This document shows positions 1-9,287 of a DNA stretch of 64,000 bases, one piece after another. The DNA is from Alcaligenaceae bacterium CGII-47. Lineage in GTDB: Bacteria; Pseudomonadota; Gammaproteobacteria; Burkholderiales; Burkholderiaceae_B. The first letter of the stretch is position 1. Every line of letters begins with the position of its first letter. The stretch is taken from NCBI GenBank assembly GCA_019166125.1, contig JAHTBO010000001.1, forward strand, positions 473,066 to 537,065, written 5' to 3'. Below the pieces are notes generated by a model. The model had not been told where the DNA came from. It ran no database searches and worked only from the letters and a program-made list of their open reading frames with translations. The translations under genes and the position numbers were made by a program.

Positions 1-330
1 CCAGCCGCCGAGATTGAGGGTGTAGTGGTGGCACAGATCAAAACAGTGCTTGCCAGTCCCGAGACCATTGCGGCGGTGTGTGGAGTCATTGCCAAGAAGG
101 GTGCACCCATTGATGAGGACGTGGCGGTGATGGCCCTGCACCAGCTTAACGATGTATGGGATCAGCTCTATCCCGTCGAGCGACACCGGATTACGAATCT
201 CATGATCGAACGGGTCGACTTGGTGACCGGCGGATTAAAAGTCCGGTGGCGCGAGCTTGGCTGGAAGCAACTGATCGGGGAGTTCGCCCCCAAGAGCATC
301 GGTGCGGAATTAGTTGAGTTGGAATCATGA
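1..330 (+). CDS. C-terminal part of a large serine recombinase (truncated by window edge)
   Basis: The reading frame is open from base 1, so the start lies outside the window. The visible residues end in a segment with the pattern VWDQLYPVERHRI-x-LMIERVDL-x-GGLKVRW, which I recognise as the extreme C-terminus common in proteobacterial large serine recombinases of integrative elements and prophages. The catalytic serine domain, recombinase domain and zinc ribbon are not visible. The stop codon overlaps the next gene by four bases (ATGA), so the two are translationally coupled. Such enzymes carry out site-specific integration or excision. The assignment is from sequence pattern memory and only about 110 residues can be judged. 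Confidence 0.7.
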   Translation, partial: PAAEIEGVVVAQIKTVLASPETIAAVCGVIAKKGAPIDEDVAVMALHQLNDVWDQLYPVERHRITNLMIERVDLVTGGLKVRWRELGWKQLIGEFAPKSIGAELVELES

Positions 331-689
331 CGTCGGCATTGGAAACCTTTGTGCCGGCTGTGTTTGCCCGGCGCGGCATTCAACGCCAAGTCGTGACTGG
401 TGAGCCTCTATACGACGCAACCTTTGTTGAGCTACTGGGACGCGCCTTTCATTGGAAGCATTTGCTGGACGTCGGTGTGCAGCCCAGTGGCGCAGCGATC
501 GCAAGGCAAGAGGGTTTGCATCACACGACGGTGACCGACTTGTTGCGGCTGACGTTGTTAGCTCCGGATATTATCGATCGGTTCTTGGCAGGTCAGCAGC
601 CCTCACAGTTCACGTTTACCGCATTTCGTCAGTGGCCGTTGCCGGTCGCTTGGGACGCACAGCGCGAGCTCATCGCGCGCTTTGAGTAG
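327..689 (+). CDS. Small helix-turn-helix protein coupled to the recombinase
   Basis: A 120-residue protein whose ATG overlaps the recombinase stop. After an N-terminal segment (ALETFVPAVFARRG) there is a helix-turn-helix-like stretch around residues 50-85: HWKHLLDVG, then AAIARQEGLHHTTVTDLLRL, then LLAPDII. This pattern recurs next to, or fused with, serine recombinases in alpha- and betaproteobacteria. The next gene encodes a clear paralogue. A DNA-binding accessory role in recombination or element control is an inference; no biochemical function is established from the sequence. No transmembrane segment or enzyme motif is visible. Confidence 0.65.
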   Translation: MTSALETFVPAVFARRGIQRQVVTGEPLYDATFVELLGRAFHWKHLLDVGVQPSGAAIARQEGLHHTTVTDLLRLTLLAPDIIDRFLAGQQPSQFTFTAFRQWPLPVAWDAQRELIARFE

Positions 690-698
690 GAGAGGGGA

Positions 699-1166
699 AT
701 GGCGGCAAAGGGAAACGGCAAAATGACAGGCAAACCGGTGACGTACCGAGCTCCAAGTCCCGCCAGTGGTGTGCAGCTGGAAACCTTCATTCCCTGGACG
801 CTGGTAAAGCGGCGTGTACGGCGCGAGATCATTACTCCCCTAGATGCACCGGGGGAGTTCAGGCAAGAAGCCGCCGTGGAGCATCGTGAGCGTTTGGCGG
901 CGCAAGACACACCGTTGCTGCGGGCGCTGGGGCTGGCGCATCACTGGCAGCGGCTGCTGGACGAGGCGAGGTTTATGTCATTGACCGAAATAGCCGAGGC
1001 TGAAGGCATTGATCTCGCACAGGCAAGCCGTATTAGCCGGTTAGTCTATCTTGGGCCATATCTTGTCGAGGAGGGTTCGGCCCACGCCAACAGAGCGCTG
1101 GCGTTAGAATGCTTAGTCCGGCGACGCCTTCCCTACGACTGGTCGGAACAACAAGCGAAATATTAA
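699..1166 (+). CDS. Second helix-turn-helix protein, paralogue of the preceding gene
   Basis: A 155-residue protein preceded by a good ribosome binding site (GGAGAGG, about 6 bases before the ATG) and nine bases after the previous stop. It shares the same architecture as its neighbour. There is an N-terminal LETFIP...RR segment near residues 28-45. It is followed by HHWQRLLDEARFMSLTEIAEAEGID and SRISRLVYLGPYLVE around residues 80-120, which resembles a ParB/KorB-like helix-turn-helix. The C-terminus (RRLPYDWSEQ) matches the ending of recombinase-associated proteins of this kind. It is probably part of a three-gene recombination module. Function beyond DNA binding is not known. Confidence 0.65.
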   Translation: MAAKGNGKMTGKPVTYRAPSPASGVQLETFIPWTLVKRRVRREIITPLDAPGEFRQEAAVEHRERLAAQDTPLLRALGLAHHWQRLLDEARFMSLTEIAEAEGIDLAQASRISRLVYLGPYLVEEGSAHANRALALECLVRRRLPYDWSEQQAKY

Positions 1167-1264
1167 TTCGACCAAAATTATCGCATGACTGACGGCGTGT
1201 GATCGAGCAAAATGAGGAAACAGAGGACTAGCGCAATTCTGCACGCTATCCCCTGTTTTGTTGG

Positions 1265-1672
1265 TTATCTCCGGCGTATGATTATTTGATACTCATTTTC
1301 ATCATAATGCGTCACCACTCCAATTAAGTGTGGTTGCGCCTCATAGCTTTTTTTGAGTTTTGTCGCTGGTGTGCCCGATTCCAGAGCCGCCGGGTCATCA
1401 GTTGAAATGAGTATGATGCGCATGTCTTCGCCTGTCTGTTTTGCTCGACATAATTCATTTTCGAGTCGCCGATAATGCGTCCCTTTTTTATATCCGATGG
1501 GACGCTTATAAGAAAATGTGCCATAGCGTTTTGGCTCAATGTTGTGCGTCCAGAGGCAGACGACGAGTTCTCCTAGCGCTGTACGTCCGTCGATAGCGAA
1601 AGGGATGCCCAGTTTGTCAGCCTGTAGACCGTAATGATCCCAGGCGATTTGGCGTGAAGTGCGTTTTTTCAT
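1265..1672 (-). CDS. Hypothetical protein of 135 residues
   Basis: I do not recognise this protein. It is basic (many Lys and Arg), has no membrane segment or signal peptide, and has a compact alpha/beta look with hydrophobic strands (MRIILIST, HLIGVVTHY, YQIIIRRR). It faces the recombinase operon and is divergent from the NucS-like nuclease gene, with about 220 bases between them. The ribosome binding site is weak (GAGTAG before the ATG). Its lower GC content and position inside the accessory segment suggest it arrived with the element. It could be cargo or part of a defence or addiction module, but nothing in the sequence shows this. Confidence 0.5.
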   Translation of the reverse strand: MKKRTSRQIAWDHYGLQADKLGIPFAIDGRTALGELVVCLWTHNIEPKRYGTFSYKRPIGYKKGTHYRRLENELCRAKQTGEDMRIILISTDDPAALESGTPATKLKKSYEAQPHLIGVVTHYDENEYQIIIRRR

Positions 1673-1897
1673 TTCTACTCACTATTTGTTTAGAGGGTGA
1701 AGGAGGAGCGATTGTTCCTGTTAACACCTGTATAGTGAGCACGCGTCTTAAGAACAGCGATTTAGACCCTTTTTTCTGAATATATTACAAACTGTTGCAA
1801 TGCGACGACCATGGCCATCAGTATGACCCGATATCGTTAGGACGGAACGCCGCCAACAGGGATCTATACTCATTGACCTGATTCAGGAGTTTTGTCT

Positions 1898-2617
1898 ATG
1901 CGACCCAGCAAAAAGTACATCGTTGTTGAAGCCACAGAAGATGGTGGCGTCGAAATCCAGAAAATGAAGGAGTGGTGTCGCGCCCATCCCGATGAGTCGC
2001 CACCAATGGATCCAAATCAAACTAACTCTCATGCGCTTCGGCGTGGTTTCAAGGAGTTAGGCTGGGTCATCGAAGAAACGGATTCTCAAGTCCGTTTTTT
2101 TCGACCAGGAACGGCTGCCGTCGTTAGTGACACCTTGGGCGGCGACGACGGTGAGCCGCTGGACGTAGATGACGAACGAGATTCCCATGACACTGTGTTC
2201 GAGCTCGAATTCCAGCTACGTGACTTTATTGCACATAACATTGAAACGATCAACATAAATGGCAGGCGTTGTCGCTTGTATGTTGATCCCACAGGCCGCG
2301 ATGGAATCGAATATCCGACTGGCGTAGGTTTCATTGATATTCTTGCCATCGACGCAGATGGTGCATTTGTAGTGTTTGAACTAAAACGGGGTCGGGTGCC
2401 TGACCAGGCGATTGGACAGATTGCCCGTTATATGGGCTGGCTCAAAAAGACAATTGCTAGGGACCGGCCCGTACGTGGCGTAATTGTGGCGAAGTCGATC
2501 AGCGATAACTTGCGCTTTGCTATTGCCGCTGTGCCAAACGTATCGCTCTTCGAGTACGAAGTTAGTTTTACTCTCCATTTGGTCGATGAGGCATCGGAGT
2601 CGTCAACAGTCGCTTGA
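1898..2617 (+). CDS. NucS/RecB-like endonuclease domain protein (DUF91 family)
   Basis: A 239-residue protein. The C-terminal half carries a PD-(D/E)xK nuclease core. Asp147 lies in GFIDILAID, Glu161 and Lys163 in FELKRG, and Gln174 in GQIARYMGWL. That is the D, ExK, QxxxY order of the endonuclease NucS C-terminal domain. The N-terminal half is not recognised and includes an acidic linker near residues 80-98. I chose the ATG at 1898 because AGGAG lies eight bases upstream; an in-frame TTG six bases earlier is less likely. In known families NucS acts in mismatch repair, but isolated proteins with this domain on mobile DNA often belong to restriction or defence loci. Here the biological role is inferred only. 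Confidence 0.7.
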   Translation: MRPSKKYIVVEATEDGGVEIQKMKEWCRAHPDESPPMDPNQTNSHALRRGFKELGWVIEETDSQVRFFRPGTAAVVSDTLGGDDGEPLDVDDERDSHDTVFELEFQLRDFIAHNIETININGRRCRLYVDPTGRDGIEYPTGVGFIDILAIDADGAFVVFELKRGRVPDQAIGQIARYMGWLKKTIARDRPVRGVIVAKSISDNLRFAIAAVPNVSLFEYEVSFTLHLVDEASESSTVA

Positions 2618-2644
2618 TAAAAAAGCGAAATAGGGATTCTTTAC

Positions 2645-3682
2645 TTATTTGTTGATGCTGCTAGCGAGTAGAGCCTCAATTTGAACTTGCGATAACAGGT
2701 ACGAACTCTCTCCCATATGAGCGAGAAGATCGTCATTGGCGCTTTGTTCAGAATGACCGATAAAAAACTCCAACGAGCACTGTGCTATCGCTAGTGGAAG
2801 GAGGGATACATCGGGAATATGACCGCTATTAGTGCCGACCAGAACGATATGGGGTGATAACGGAAGGTATATTGCTTGAAGGATGTCTTTTGGCTCCCAG
2901 AACGGTTTAAATTTCCGAGTTCCCGCAGTCTGAAAAATTAAAATGGAATCACCCAATATCATAAGTGACTCTTTGGTTTCTATTAATTGAAACTTCAAGC
3001 CTTCATATGTCTTAGCCTTTATTTCGGGCGAGACCGTTTCTTTCAGTGCTTTGATATGGCCTGTTTTTGAACCATTCTTGAGCATGCTTGGAAGAGCCTT
3101 CCTGAGTTGAATTGTTATCGCAGACATATTAGCGACAGCCGTGAGTAATATGTTATCCAAGTGTGGCTCGATATTAGCGAGCGCATATGGCAGCAAGGTA
3201 TCTGGTATATTGCGTTTTTTGAACTCTGCTGCCATTGCCTCTTGCATAAATGACGGTTCGCTTTTTATTTTCCGTGCTAGATAGTCGCGAAAAGCATCTC
3301 GGTCCTCCACGAAATTCATTACCGCATCAAAAATAGCGCTATGGGTCAATGTAAAGCTCTGGCGTATGTGTCGAGTACGCATTTCCAGATGTGCAATGAG
3401 AACGGCAATCTGTTGCCTACAGGCTAAGGCTTCAGCTTCGCCGTTGCGCAGAAGGCCTATCAAGTCGGCGAACGGGCCCTCCACTGCCGTGATATTGTCA
3501 TCTGCTTGATGATCGTCTTCTTGAGAATAAAAAAGTCCTTCGACGCCAACGTTAATAATATTTGTATTAAATGGCGTGGCGTGCTTTCGGAAAACCCACG
3601 TAAATACTTGCTCGCCACTTGTGTGGCTGGCGAATCCTGATAGAAGAAACCGGGGAATGAAGTGCTGTCGTTTACCGGACAT
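2645..3682 (-). CDS. DUF4238 domain protein
   Basis: A 345-residue protein that starts with KRQHFIPRFLLSGFA, the hallmark opening of DUF4238 proteins. This is followed by an FTWVF strand and a long helical body. The family has no settled function and is found scattered in bacterial accessory regions. The gene is convergent with the NucS-like gene (27 bases between the stops) and is clearly AT-richer than the core genes to the right, which fits horizontal transfer. It is the last gene before the tRNA-Ala. No signal peptide or membrane segment is visible. Confidence 0.7.
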   Translation of the reverse strand: MSGKRQHFIPRFLLSGFASHTSGEQVFTWVFRKHATPFNTNIINVGVEGLFYSQEDDHQADDNITAVEGPFADLIGLLRNGEAEALACRQQIAVLIAHLEMRTRHIRQSFTLTHSAIFDAVMNFVEDRDAFRDYLARKIKSEPSFMQEAMAAEFKKRNIPDTLLPYALANIEPHLDNILLTAVANMSAITIQLRKALPSMLKNGSKTGHIKALKETVSPEIKAKTYEGLKFQLIETKESLMILGDSILIFQTAGTRKFKPFWEPKDILQAIYLPLSPHIVLVGTNSGHIPDVSLLPLAIAQCSLEFFIGHSEQSANDDLLAHMGESSYLLSQVQIEALLASSINK

Positions 3683-3785
3683 TAGCTGCTTTGAAAGTTG
3701 TTATATGGATTTTTTCATTAAACCACTTCAAGATACAAACCCAAAGCCCCCAAACCCGCATGAAGCCTAGAAGTGACCTGTTGAA

Positions 3786-3873
3786 CGCTCAAGAGGCCAA
3801 CAGAGAACAGAGAGCGGAAATCGGCCGAAATCGCGCCGGAAAATGAAAACGTAACGGTCGGCGCTCAAGAGGC
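3786..3873. repeat. 12-base direct repeat pair in the island/tRNA gap
   Basis: CGCTCAAGAGGC occurs at 3786-3797 and again at 3862-3873, 76 bases apart. The pair lies in the 267-base non-coding stretch between the DUF4238 gene and the tRNA-Ala. It could mark a recombination or protein-binding site at the island edge, or be chance. Apart from this repeat and the tRNA terminator I see nothing else in that gap. Confidence 0.4.
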
Positions 3874-3910
3874 AAAACCGCCAATTCCCACTAACACTGG
3901 CGCTCCAGCC

Positions 3911-3943
3911 AAAAAAAATCCCAACCGATAGCGGTCAGGATTT
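3911..3943 (-). terminator. Rho-independent terminator of tRNA-Ala
   Basis: Read on the minus strand, AAATCC and ACCG pair with CGGT and GGATTT around a short loop, followed by eight T. It lies just after the 3' end of the tRNA gene and is correctly oriented to end its transcript. Confidence 0.75.
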
Positions 3944-3949
3944 GAATTC

Positions 3950-4025
<76 letters not shown>

Positions 4026-4133
4026 GAAAGACAATAATTCTAGCAGATTTTATCCTGCTTCCTGAAGCAAGCTCGGCCCCAGCGATGCGCGGCTACTCAG
4101 AATGCTGAGCCAATCGCCCCACACCCTATCAAT

Positions 4134-4718
4134 CTACTTTGTGATCGGAACCCGTCCCATCAAATAGAACTCGTCATTTGGTCGCATGGACGCAAAATTT
4201 ACCAGCCGGTTGCTGAGTCCAAAAAAAGCACTGATGGCGGCAATATCCCAGATATCCTCGTCGTTGAATCCATGTGGGTAGAGAGCCTGGTAATCATCCT
4301 CACCGATATCCTGAGCGTCCAGCGAGACCTTCATGGCGAAGTCCAGCATAGCCATTTGGCGCGCGTTGATATTTGCTTTGCGGTAGTTGATGGCGAGCTG
4401 ATCGGCAATGAGCGGATCTTTGGCGCGGATGCGTAGGATGGCACCGTGAGCAATGACGCAGTATTGACAGTTGTTGGCGCCAGAGGTGGCCACCACGACC
4501 ATTTCGCGTTCCGCCTTGGTCAGGCCACTGTCCTTTTCCATTAAGGCGTCGTGATAAGCAAAAAATGCACGAAACTCAGCGGGACGGTGAGCAAGTGCTA
4601 GAAATACATTCGGAATAAAGCCCGATTTTTCCTGCACAGCCAGGATCTGCTCGCGGATATCCTCGGGCAGGGTGTCGAGTTCAGGAATGGGGTAGCGGCT
4701 GATAGGGGCGGTGCTCAT
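4134..4718 (-). CDS. AhpD-like peroxidase-related protein (carboxymuconolactone decarboxylase fold)
   Basis: A 194-residue all-alpha protein with the redox motif CQYCVIAH around residues 95-102. That is the CxxCxxxH signature of alkylhydroperoxidase AhpD and relatives; the overall sequence fits the uncharacterised peroxidase-related subfamily. I place the start at 4718 because AGGAG lies seven bases upstream there; an upstream in-frame ATG at 4754 lacks a site. The gene is divergent from the FrsA-type hydrolase, with 117 bases between them that must hold both promoters. The likely role is thiol-based peroxide or related redox chemistry in the cytoplasm; the substrate is unknown. A second distant relative lies at 50238-50780. 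Confidence 0.8.
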   Translation of the reverse strand: MSTAPISRYPIPELDTLPEDIREQILAVQEKSGFIPNVFLALAHRPAEFRAFFAYHDALMEKDSGLTKAEREMVVVATSGANNCQYCVIAHGAILRIRAKDPLIADQLAINYRKANINARQMAMLDFAMKVSLDAQDIGEDDYQALYPHGFNDEDIWDIAAISAFFGLSNRLVNFASMRPNDEFYLMGRVPITK

Positions 4719-4835
4719 TGGGTCTCCTATTCTAGAAAAATCCCCGATTTCCACGAGATGAAGGGTTTGCTACGCTGTGGACTTAACAAGAATACAGCAT
4801 CGTAAATCGATTGTTCAGAGAATGGGAGGATCGGC

Positions 4836-6059
4836 ATGGATCAGACATTAGAGCGCGGGAGAACCCGTGTGCGTGGATTTGACGATTCGGAAATGGATTT
4901 CCAGTTGATTCGTCAGATGGGGTCGGCCCGCTATGGTGGGGCCTCAGTAGGGGAATGCCTGGCGTTGTCCCAGCGTATCGGCAATGCTGACCCGGATAGC
5001 TGGGTCGAGTCCTTTGCGCAGGCGGGTGAGCGCCAAGCGGCGGATGCGCAGGCGCGGGCGGCGCGTGGGCATTTAATCAGTGCGCGCGATCAGTACATGG
5101 TGGCCAGCAATAGTTATCGCGCAGCTGAGTATTATTGCGGTGTGCTCGATCCTGGACACAGGCAGTACGGTTTGCTTAGCAGAGAATATTTCCTGGCTGC
5201 AATGCAGTGCGCTGGCACGCATTGCACCGAAGTATGGATCGAGCAGGATGGTCTAAAATTGCCCGCTTATCACATCCGCCATCCGGATCGCTCAACGGGA
5301 CGTACGCTGATGCTTATCAGCGGATTTGATGGAACGCTCGAGGAAACGTATATCGCATATGGTCAGGCGGCCCTGGATCGAGGAACGGATTTGTTCCTGT
5401 TTACCGGTCCTGGGCAAATGGACACGTTGCGCTTTAATCATGGGATCTGCTTTAAGCCCGACTTCGAGCGCGTAGGTCGCGCTGCGCTTGATTACTTGCT
5501 TGTTCAGCCTAGTGTAGACCCGGATCTGATCGCCCTGATGGGGATCAGTTTCGGTGGGTATTTTGCGTTGCGTATTGCGGCGGCGCAGCCACAGATTAGC
5601 GCTCTGATCGTGAATTCACCGATTAACGATCTCCATGCGTATATGCGTTCATTTGTCGGGTTTGATCCGGCACAGATGCCGGAATCTGACGATTTTGGGC
5701 TCGATAATATTGATGCGATTCCGCTTGAGGTGATGAGCGCACAAAAGCGCGAAATGGCGCGCAACCTGATAATTCGTTTTGGGCAGCCGACCTTTCGGCA
5801 GACTTATATGGCGCTGCGTGAGTTCCGGGTGTCGGACTCGGCGCTGGGGGCCATCGTTTGCCCTGTGCTGGCTTTGGTGGGCGAGGGCGAGGGAGCAGAG
5901 CCTATTCGCCAGTGGCGATATGTTCAGGACCATGTATCAGGTTCGGTAGAGCAATATTGCTTCACTGCTCGGGAAGGTGCCGACGGGCATTGCCAAGTGG
6001 GTAACCTGGCCTATTCAGCGGCAGTGTCCATGGATTGGCTCGACGAAGTACACCCCTAG
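4836..6059 (+). CDS. Alpha/beta hydrolase, FrsA / 2,6-dihydropseudooxynicotine hydrolase type
   Basis: A 407-residue protein with a helical N-terminal cap (residues 1-130) followed by an alpha/beta hydrolase core. The nucleophile elbow is GISFGG with Ser238. The oxyanion strand is LMLISGFDG and the likely catalytic His is in ADGHCQVGN near the C-terminus. This layout matches the FrsA/DUF1100 and dihydropseudooxynicotine hydrolase group, which cleave C-C or ester bonds. There is no signal peptide, so it is cytoplasmic. GGGAGG lies upstream of the ATG. The substrate cannot be told from sequence. Confidence 0.8.
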   Translation: MDQTLERGRTRVRGFDDSEMDFQLIRQMGSARYGGASVGECLALSQRIGNADPDSWVESFAQAGERQAADAQARAARGHLISARDQYMVASNSYRAAEYYCGVLDPGHRQYGLLSREYFLAAMQCAGTHCTEVWIEQDGLKLPAYHIRHPDRSTGRTLMLISGFDGTLEETYIAYGQAALDRGTDLFLFTGPGQMDTLRFNHGICFKPDFERVGRAALDYLLVQPSVDPDLIALMGISFGGYFALRIAAAQPQISALIVNSPINDLHAYMRSFVGFDPAQMPESDDFGLDNIDAIPLEVMSAQKREMARNLIIRFGQPTFRQTYMALREFRVSDSALGAIVCPVLALVGEGEGAEPIRQWRYVQDHVSGSVEQYCFTAREGADGHCQVGNLAYSAAVSMDWLDEVHP

Positions 6060-6083
6060 GCACGGCCAGGCGTGCTGGGGCGA

Positions 6084-6089
6084 TATAAT
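6084..6089 (+). promoter_or_regulatory. Putative -10 element of argG
   Basis: A perfect TATAAT lies 44 bases before the argG start in the short gap after the hydrolase gene. The expected -35 position is a poor match, so activation or an extended -10 may be involved. No arginine-repressor box could be assigned with confidence. Confidence 0.35.
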
Positions 6090-6099
6090 GCCCGATTGA

Positions 6100-7479
<1,380 letters not shown>

Positions 7480-7484
7480 ATGCC

Positions 7485-7787
7485 TCAGCTCGGCTCTGTC
7501 TCGTCGAGCTCATTGGTTTTGAGGTGGTTGCTCTGGGCAAAGTCGGTGATGAACTTCCAGGCAAGGGGTTCGAGCTGGCGTAGACGATGATCGACAATGA
7601 CGCAGCGCACACCATCTACGACGCGTGGTACGACGTAGGGTGAATAGGTCAGGGGATTGAGCGAAGATCCAGCAGGGCGGAACTGTGACATGACACCAGC
7701 TAAGCGCTCGGCCCAGTCGCTTGGGCGGAATCGCTGGCCGTCCAAGGTGACGCCGTAGAGGATAAGTTGCTGTACTGAGTTGCTCAT
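7485..7787 (-). CDS. DUF3579 family protein
   Basis: A 100-residue protein with the pattern of the betaproteobacterial DUF3579 family (LILYGVT-x-DGQRFRPSDWAERLAGVM near residues 8-33). In this class it is regularly found between arginine genes, as here between argG and argF. It has no signal peptide or membrane segment and no known function. A link to arginine metabolism is suggested only by this conserved neighbourhood. It is divergent from argF across 131 bases. Confidence 0.85.
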   Translation of the reverse strand: MSNSVQQLILYGVTLDGQRFRPSDWAERLAGVMSQFRPAGSSLNPLTYSPYVVPRVVDGVRCVIVDHRLRQLEPLAWKFITDFAQSNHLKTNELDETEPS

Positions 7788-7918
7788 GTGACTCCCAAAG
7801 ACAAGACATACTCCTTATGGGAGCAGATGACTTCACCTTCGCCGCGCATTGTATCTGATTGCCGTTTTGCGCGTGCTTTGCACACACGGTAAGATACTTG
7901 TTTTGATCGGGGCCTTCT

Positions 7919-8860
7919 ATGTCTGCCGCACCATCGCCCACCGGGCCTTTGCGCCATTTTCTGCAGCTTCGCGACTTCTCTGCTGACGAGATTCAGTACG
8001 TGCTCTCGCGCGCACGCATCATTAAGGACAAGTTCAAGCGCTACCAGCCCCACCACACGCTGCATGATCGCAATTTGGCGATGGTGTTCGAGAAAGCCAG
8101 CACGCGTACTCGGGTGTCCTTTGAGGCGGGAATGTACCAGCTGGGTGGGTCGGTTATCTATCTGACGACCGAGGGCTCGCAGCTTGGGCGCGCCGAGCCG
8201 ATCGAGGACACGGCTCGTGTGATCTCGCGCATGGTGGACCTGGTCATGATCCGCACCTTTGAGCAAACGCGTATCGAGCGTTTCGCCGCGCACTCGAGGG
8301 TGCCGGTTATCAATGGGCTGACCAATGAGTTCCATCCTTGCCAGATATTGGCGGATATCCTGACCTTTGTCGAGCACCGCGGATCGATCCACGGTAAGAC
8401 CGTCGCCTGGATCGGGGACGCGAACAACATGTCCTACACCTGGTTGCAGGCTGCTGAGTTGCTGGGCTTTACCTTGCATGTCTCGGGGCCTGAGGGTTAT
8501 CGCCTGGACCCGCGTCGTACCCGTGTGCAGCCAGCCACGACATTGCGTGAATTCTCTGACCCAAGGCAAGCCTGCGAGGGGGCTGATCTGGTGACGACTG
8601 ATGTATGGACGAGCATGGGCTATGAGGACGAGAACGAGGTACGCCGGCGCGCATTTGCTGATTGGTGTGTTGATGCACAGATGATGTCCGCTGCGCACGA
8701 GGATGCCTTGTTTATGCACTGTCTGCCCGCCCATCGGGGTGAGGAGGTCATGGGTGAGGTGATCGATGGCCCCCAGAGCGTTGTCTGGGATGAGGCGGAA
8801 AATCGCCTGCATGTCCAAAAGGCACTGATGGAGTTCCTGTTGCTGGGACGACTAAGCTGA
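7919..8860 (+). CDS. argF: Ornithine carbamoyltransferase (anabolic)
   Basis: A 313-residue enzyme making citrulline from ornithine and carbamoyl phosphate. The carbamoyl-phosphate motif STRTR is at residues 61-65, HPCQ follows near 140, and the ornithine-binding HCLPAHRGEE loop is near 268. Length and motifs fit the anabolic ArgF/ArgI family. A bidirectional terminator follows at 8911-8935. It shares its upstream gap with the divergent DUF3579 gene. Confidence 0.97.
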   Translation: MSAAPSPTGPLRHFLQLRDFSADEIQYVLSRARIIKDKFKRYQPHHTLHDRNLAMVFEKASTRTRVSFEAGMYQLGGSVIYLTTEGSQLGRAEPIEDTARVISRMVDLVMIRTFEQTRIERFAAHSRVPVINGLTNEFHPCQILADILTFVEHRGSIHGKTVAWIGDANNMSYTWLQAAELLGFTLHVSGPEGYRLDPRRTRVQPATTLREFSDPRQACEGADLVTTDVWTSMGYEDENEVRRRAFADWCVDAQMMSAAHEDALFMHCLPAHRGEEVMGEVIDGPQSVVWDEAENRLHVQKALMEFLLLGRLS

Positions 8861-8910
8861 AAGGGGCGGCGGGCGTACAGCCTGTTTGTGTCGTCCGCTT
8901 GCGCAATGAA

Positions 8911-8935
8911 AAAAGGACGCCTTGGCGTCCTTTTT
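8911..8935. terminator. Bidirectional rho-independent terminator between argF and rpsT
   Basis: GGACGCC and GGCGTCC form a perfect stem flanked by A runs on the left and T runs on the right. It can stop transcription of argF on the plus strand and of rpsT on the minus strand. Confidence 0.85.
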
Positions 8936-8962
8936 CTGCTCGCTAAGCCGTTTCCAGCCAGA

Positions 8963-9226
8963 TCAGGCCAGGGCCTTGATCGCAGCAGACAGACGGCTTT
9001 TGTGACGAGCAGCCTTGTTCTTGTGAATGATCTGCTTATCGGCGATACGATCGATAACGCTGGTAGCCTTGATGAATACAGCATTGGCTGCAGTCTGGTC
9101 ACCGGCCTCGATCGCCTGGCGCACGCGCTTGATCGAGGTGCGCAACATCGAGCGTAGGCTAGTGTTGTGTTTGTTAAGAGCAACGGCCTGACGGGCGCGC
9201 TTACGAGCTTGGGCGGAATTAGCCAT
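8963..9226 (-). CDS. rpsT: 30S ribosomal protein S20
   Basis: An 87-residue, lysine- and arginine-rich helical protein beginning [14 protein letters not shown], the standard S20 start, and ending in [10 protein letters not shown]. It binds 16S rRNA in the small subunit. The start at 9226 is fixed by family alignment; an in-frame ATG upstream at 9277 would add an unlikely leader. It lies 61 bases after murJ on the same strand; rpsT usually has its own promoter. Confidence 0.97.
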   Translation of the reverse strand: MANSAQARKRARQAVALNKHNTSLRSMLRTSIKRVRQAIEAGDQTAANAVFIKATSVIDRIADKQIIHKNKAARHKSRLSAAIKALA

Positions 9227-9287
9227 AGTATATGTAGGTTCGTGTTGGAAACTGAATAATATAACGAGCGAAGACAATAAGTGTATA

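Noticed and set aside
7784-8818. A 344-codon open frame on the minus strand opposite argF
   Set aside because: It lies wholly opposite a certain argF gene, has no recognisable motif and reflects the base composition of the coding strand.
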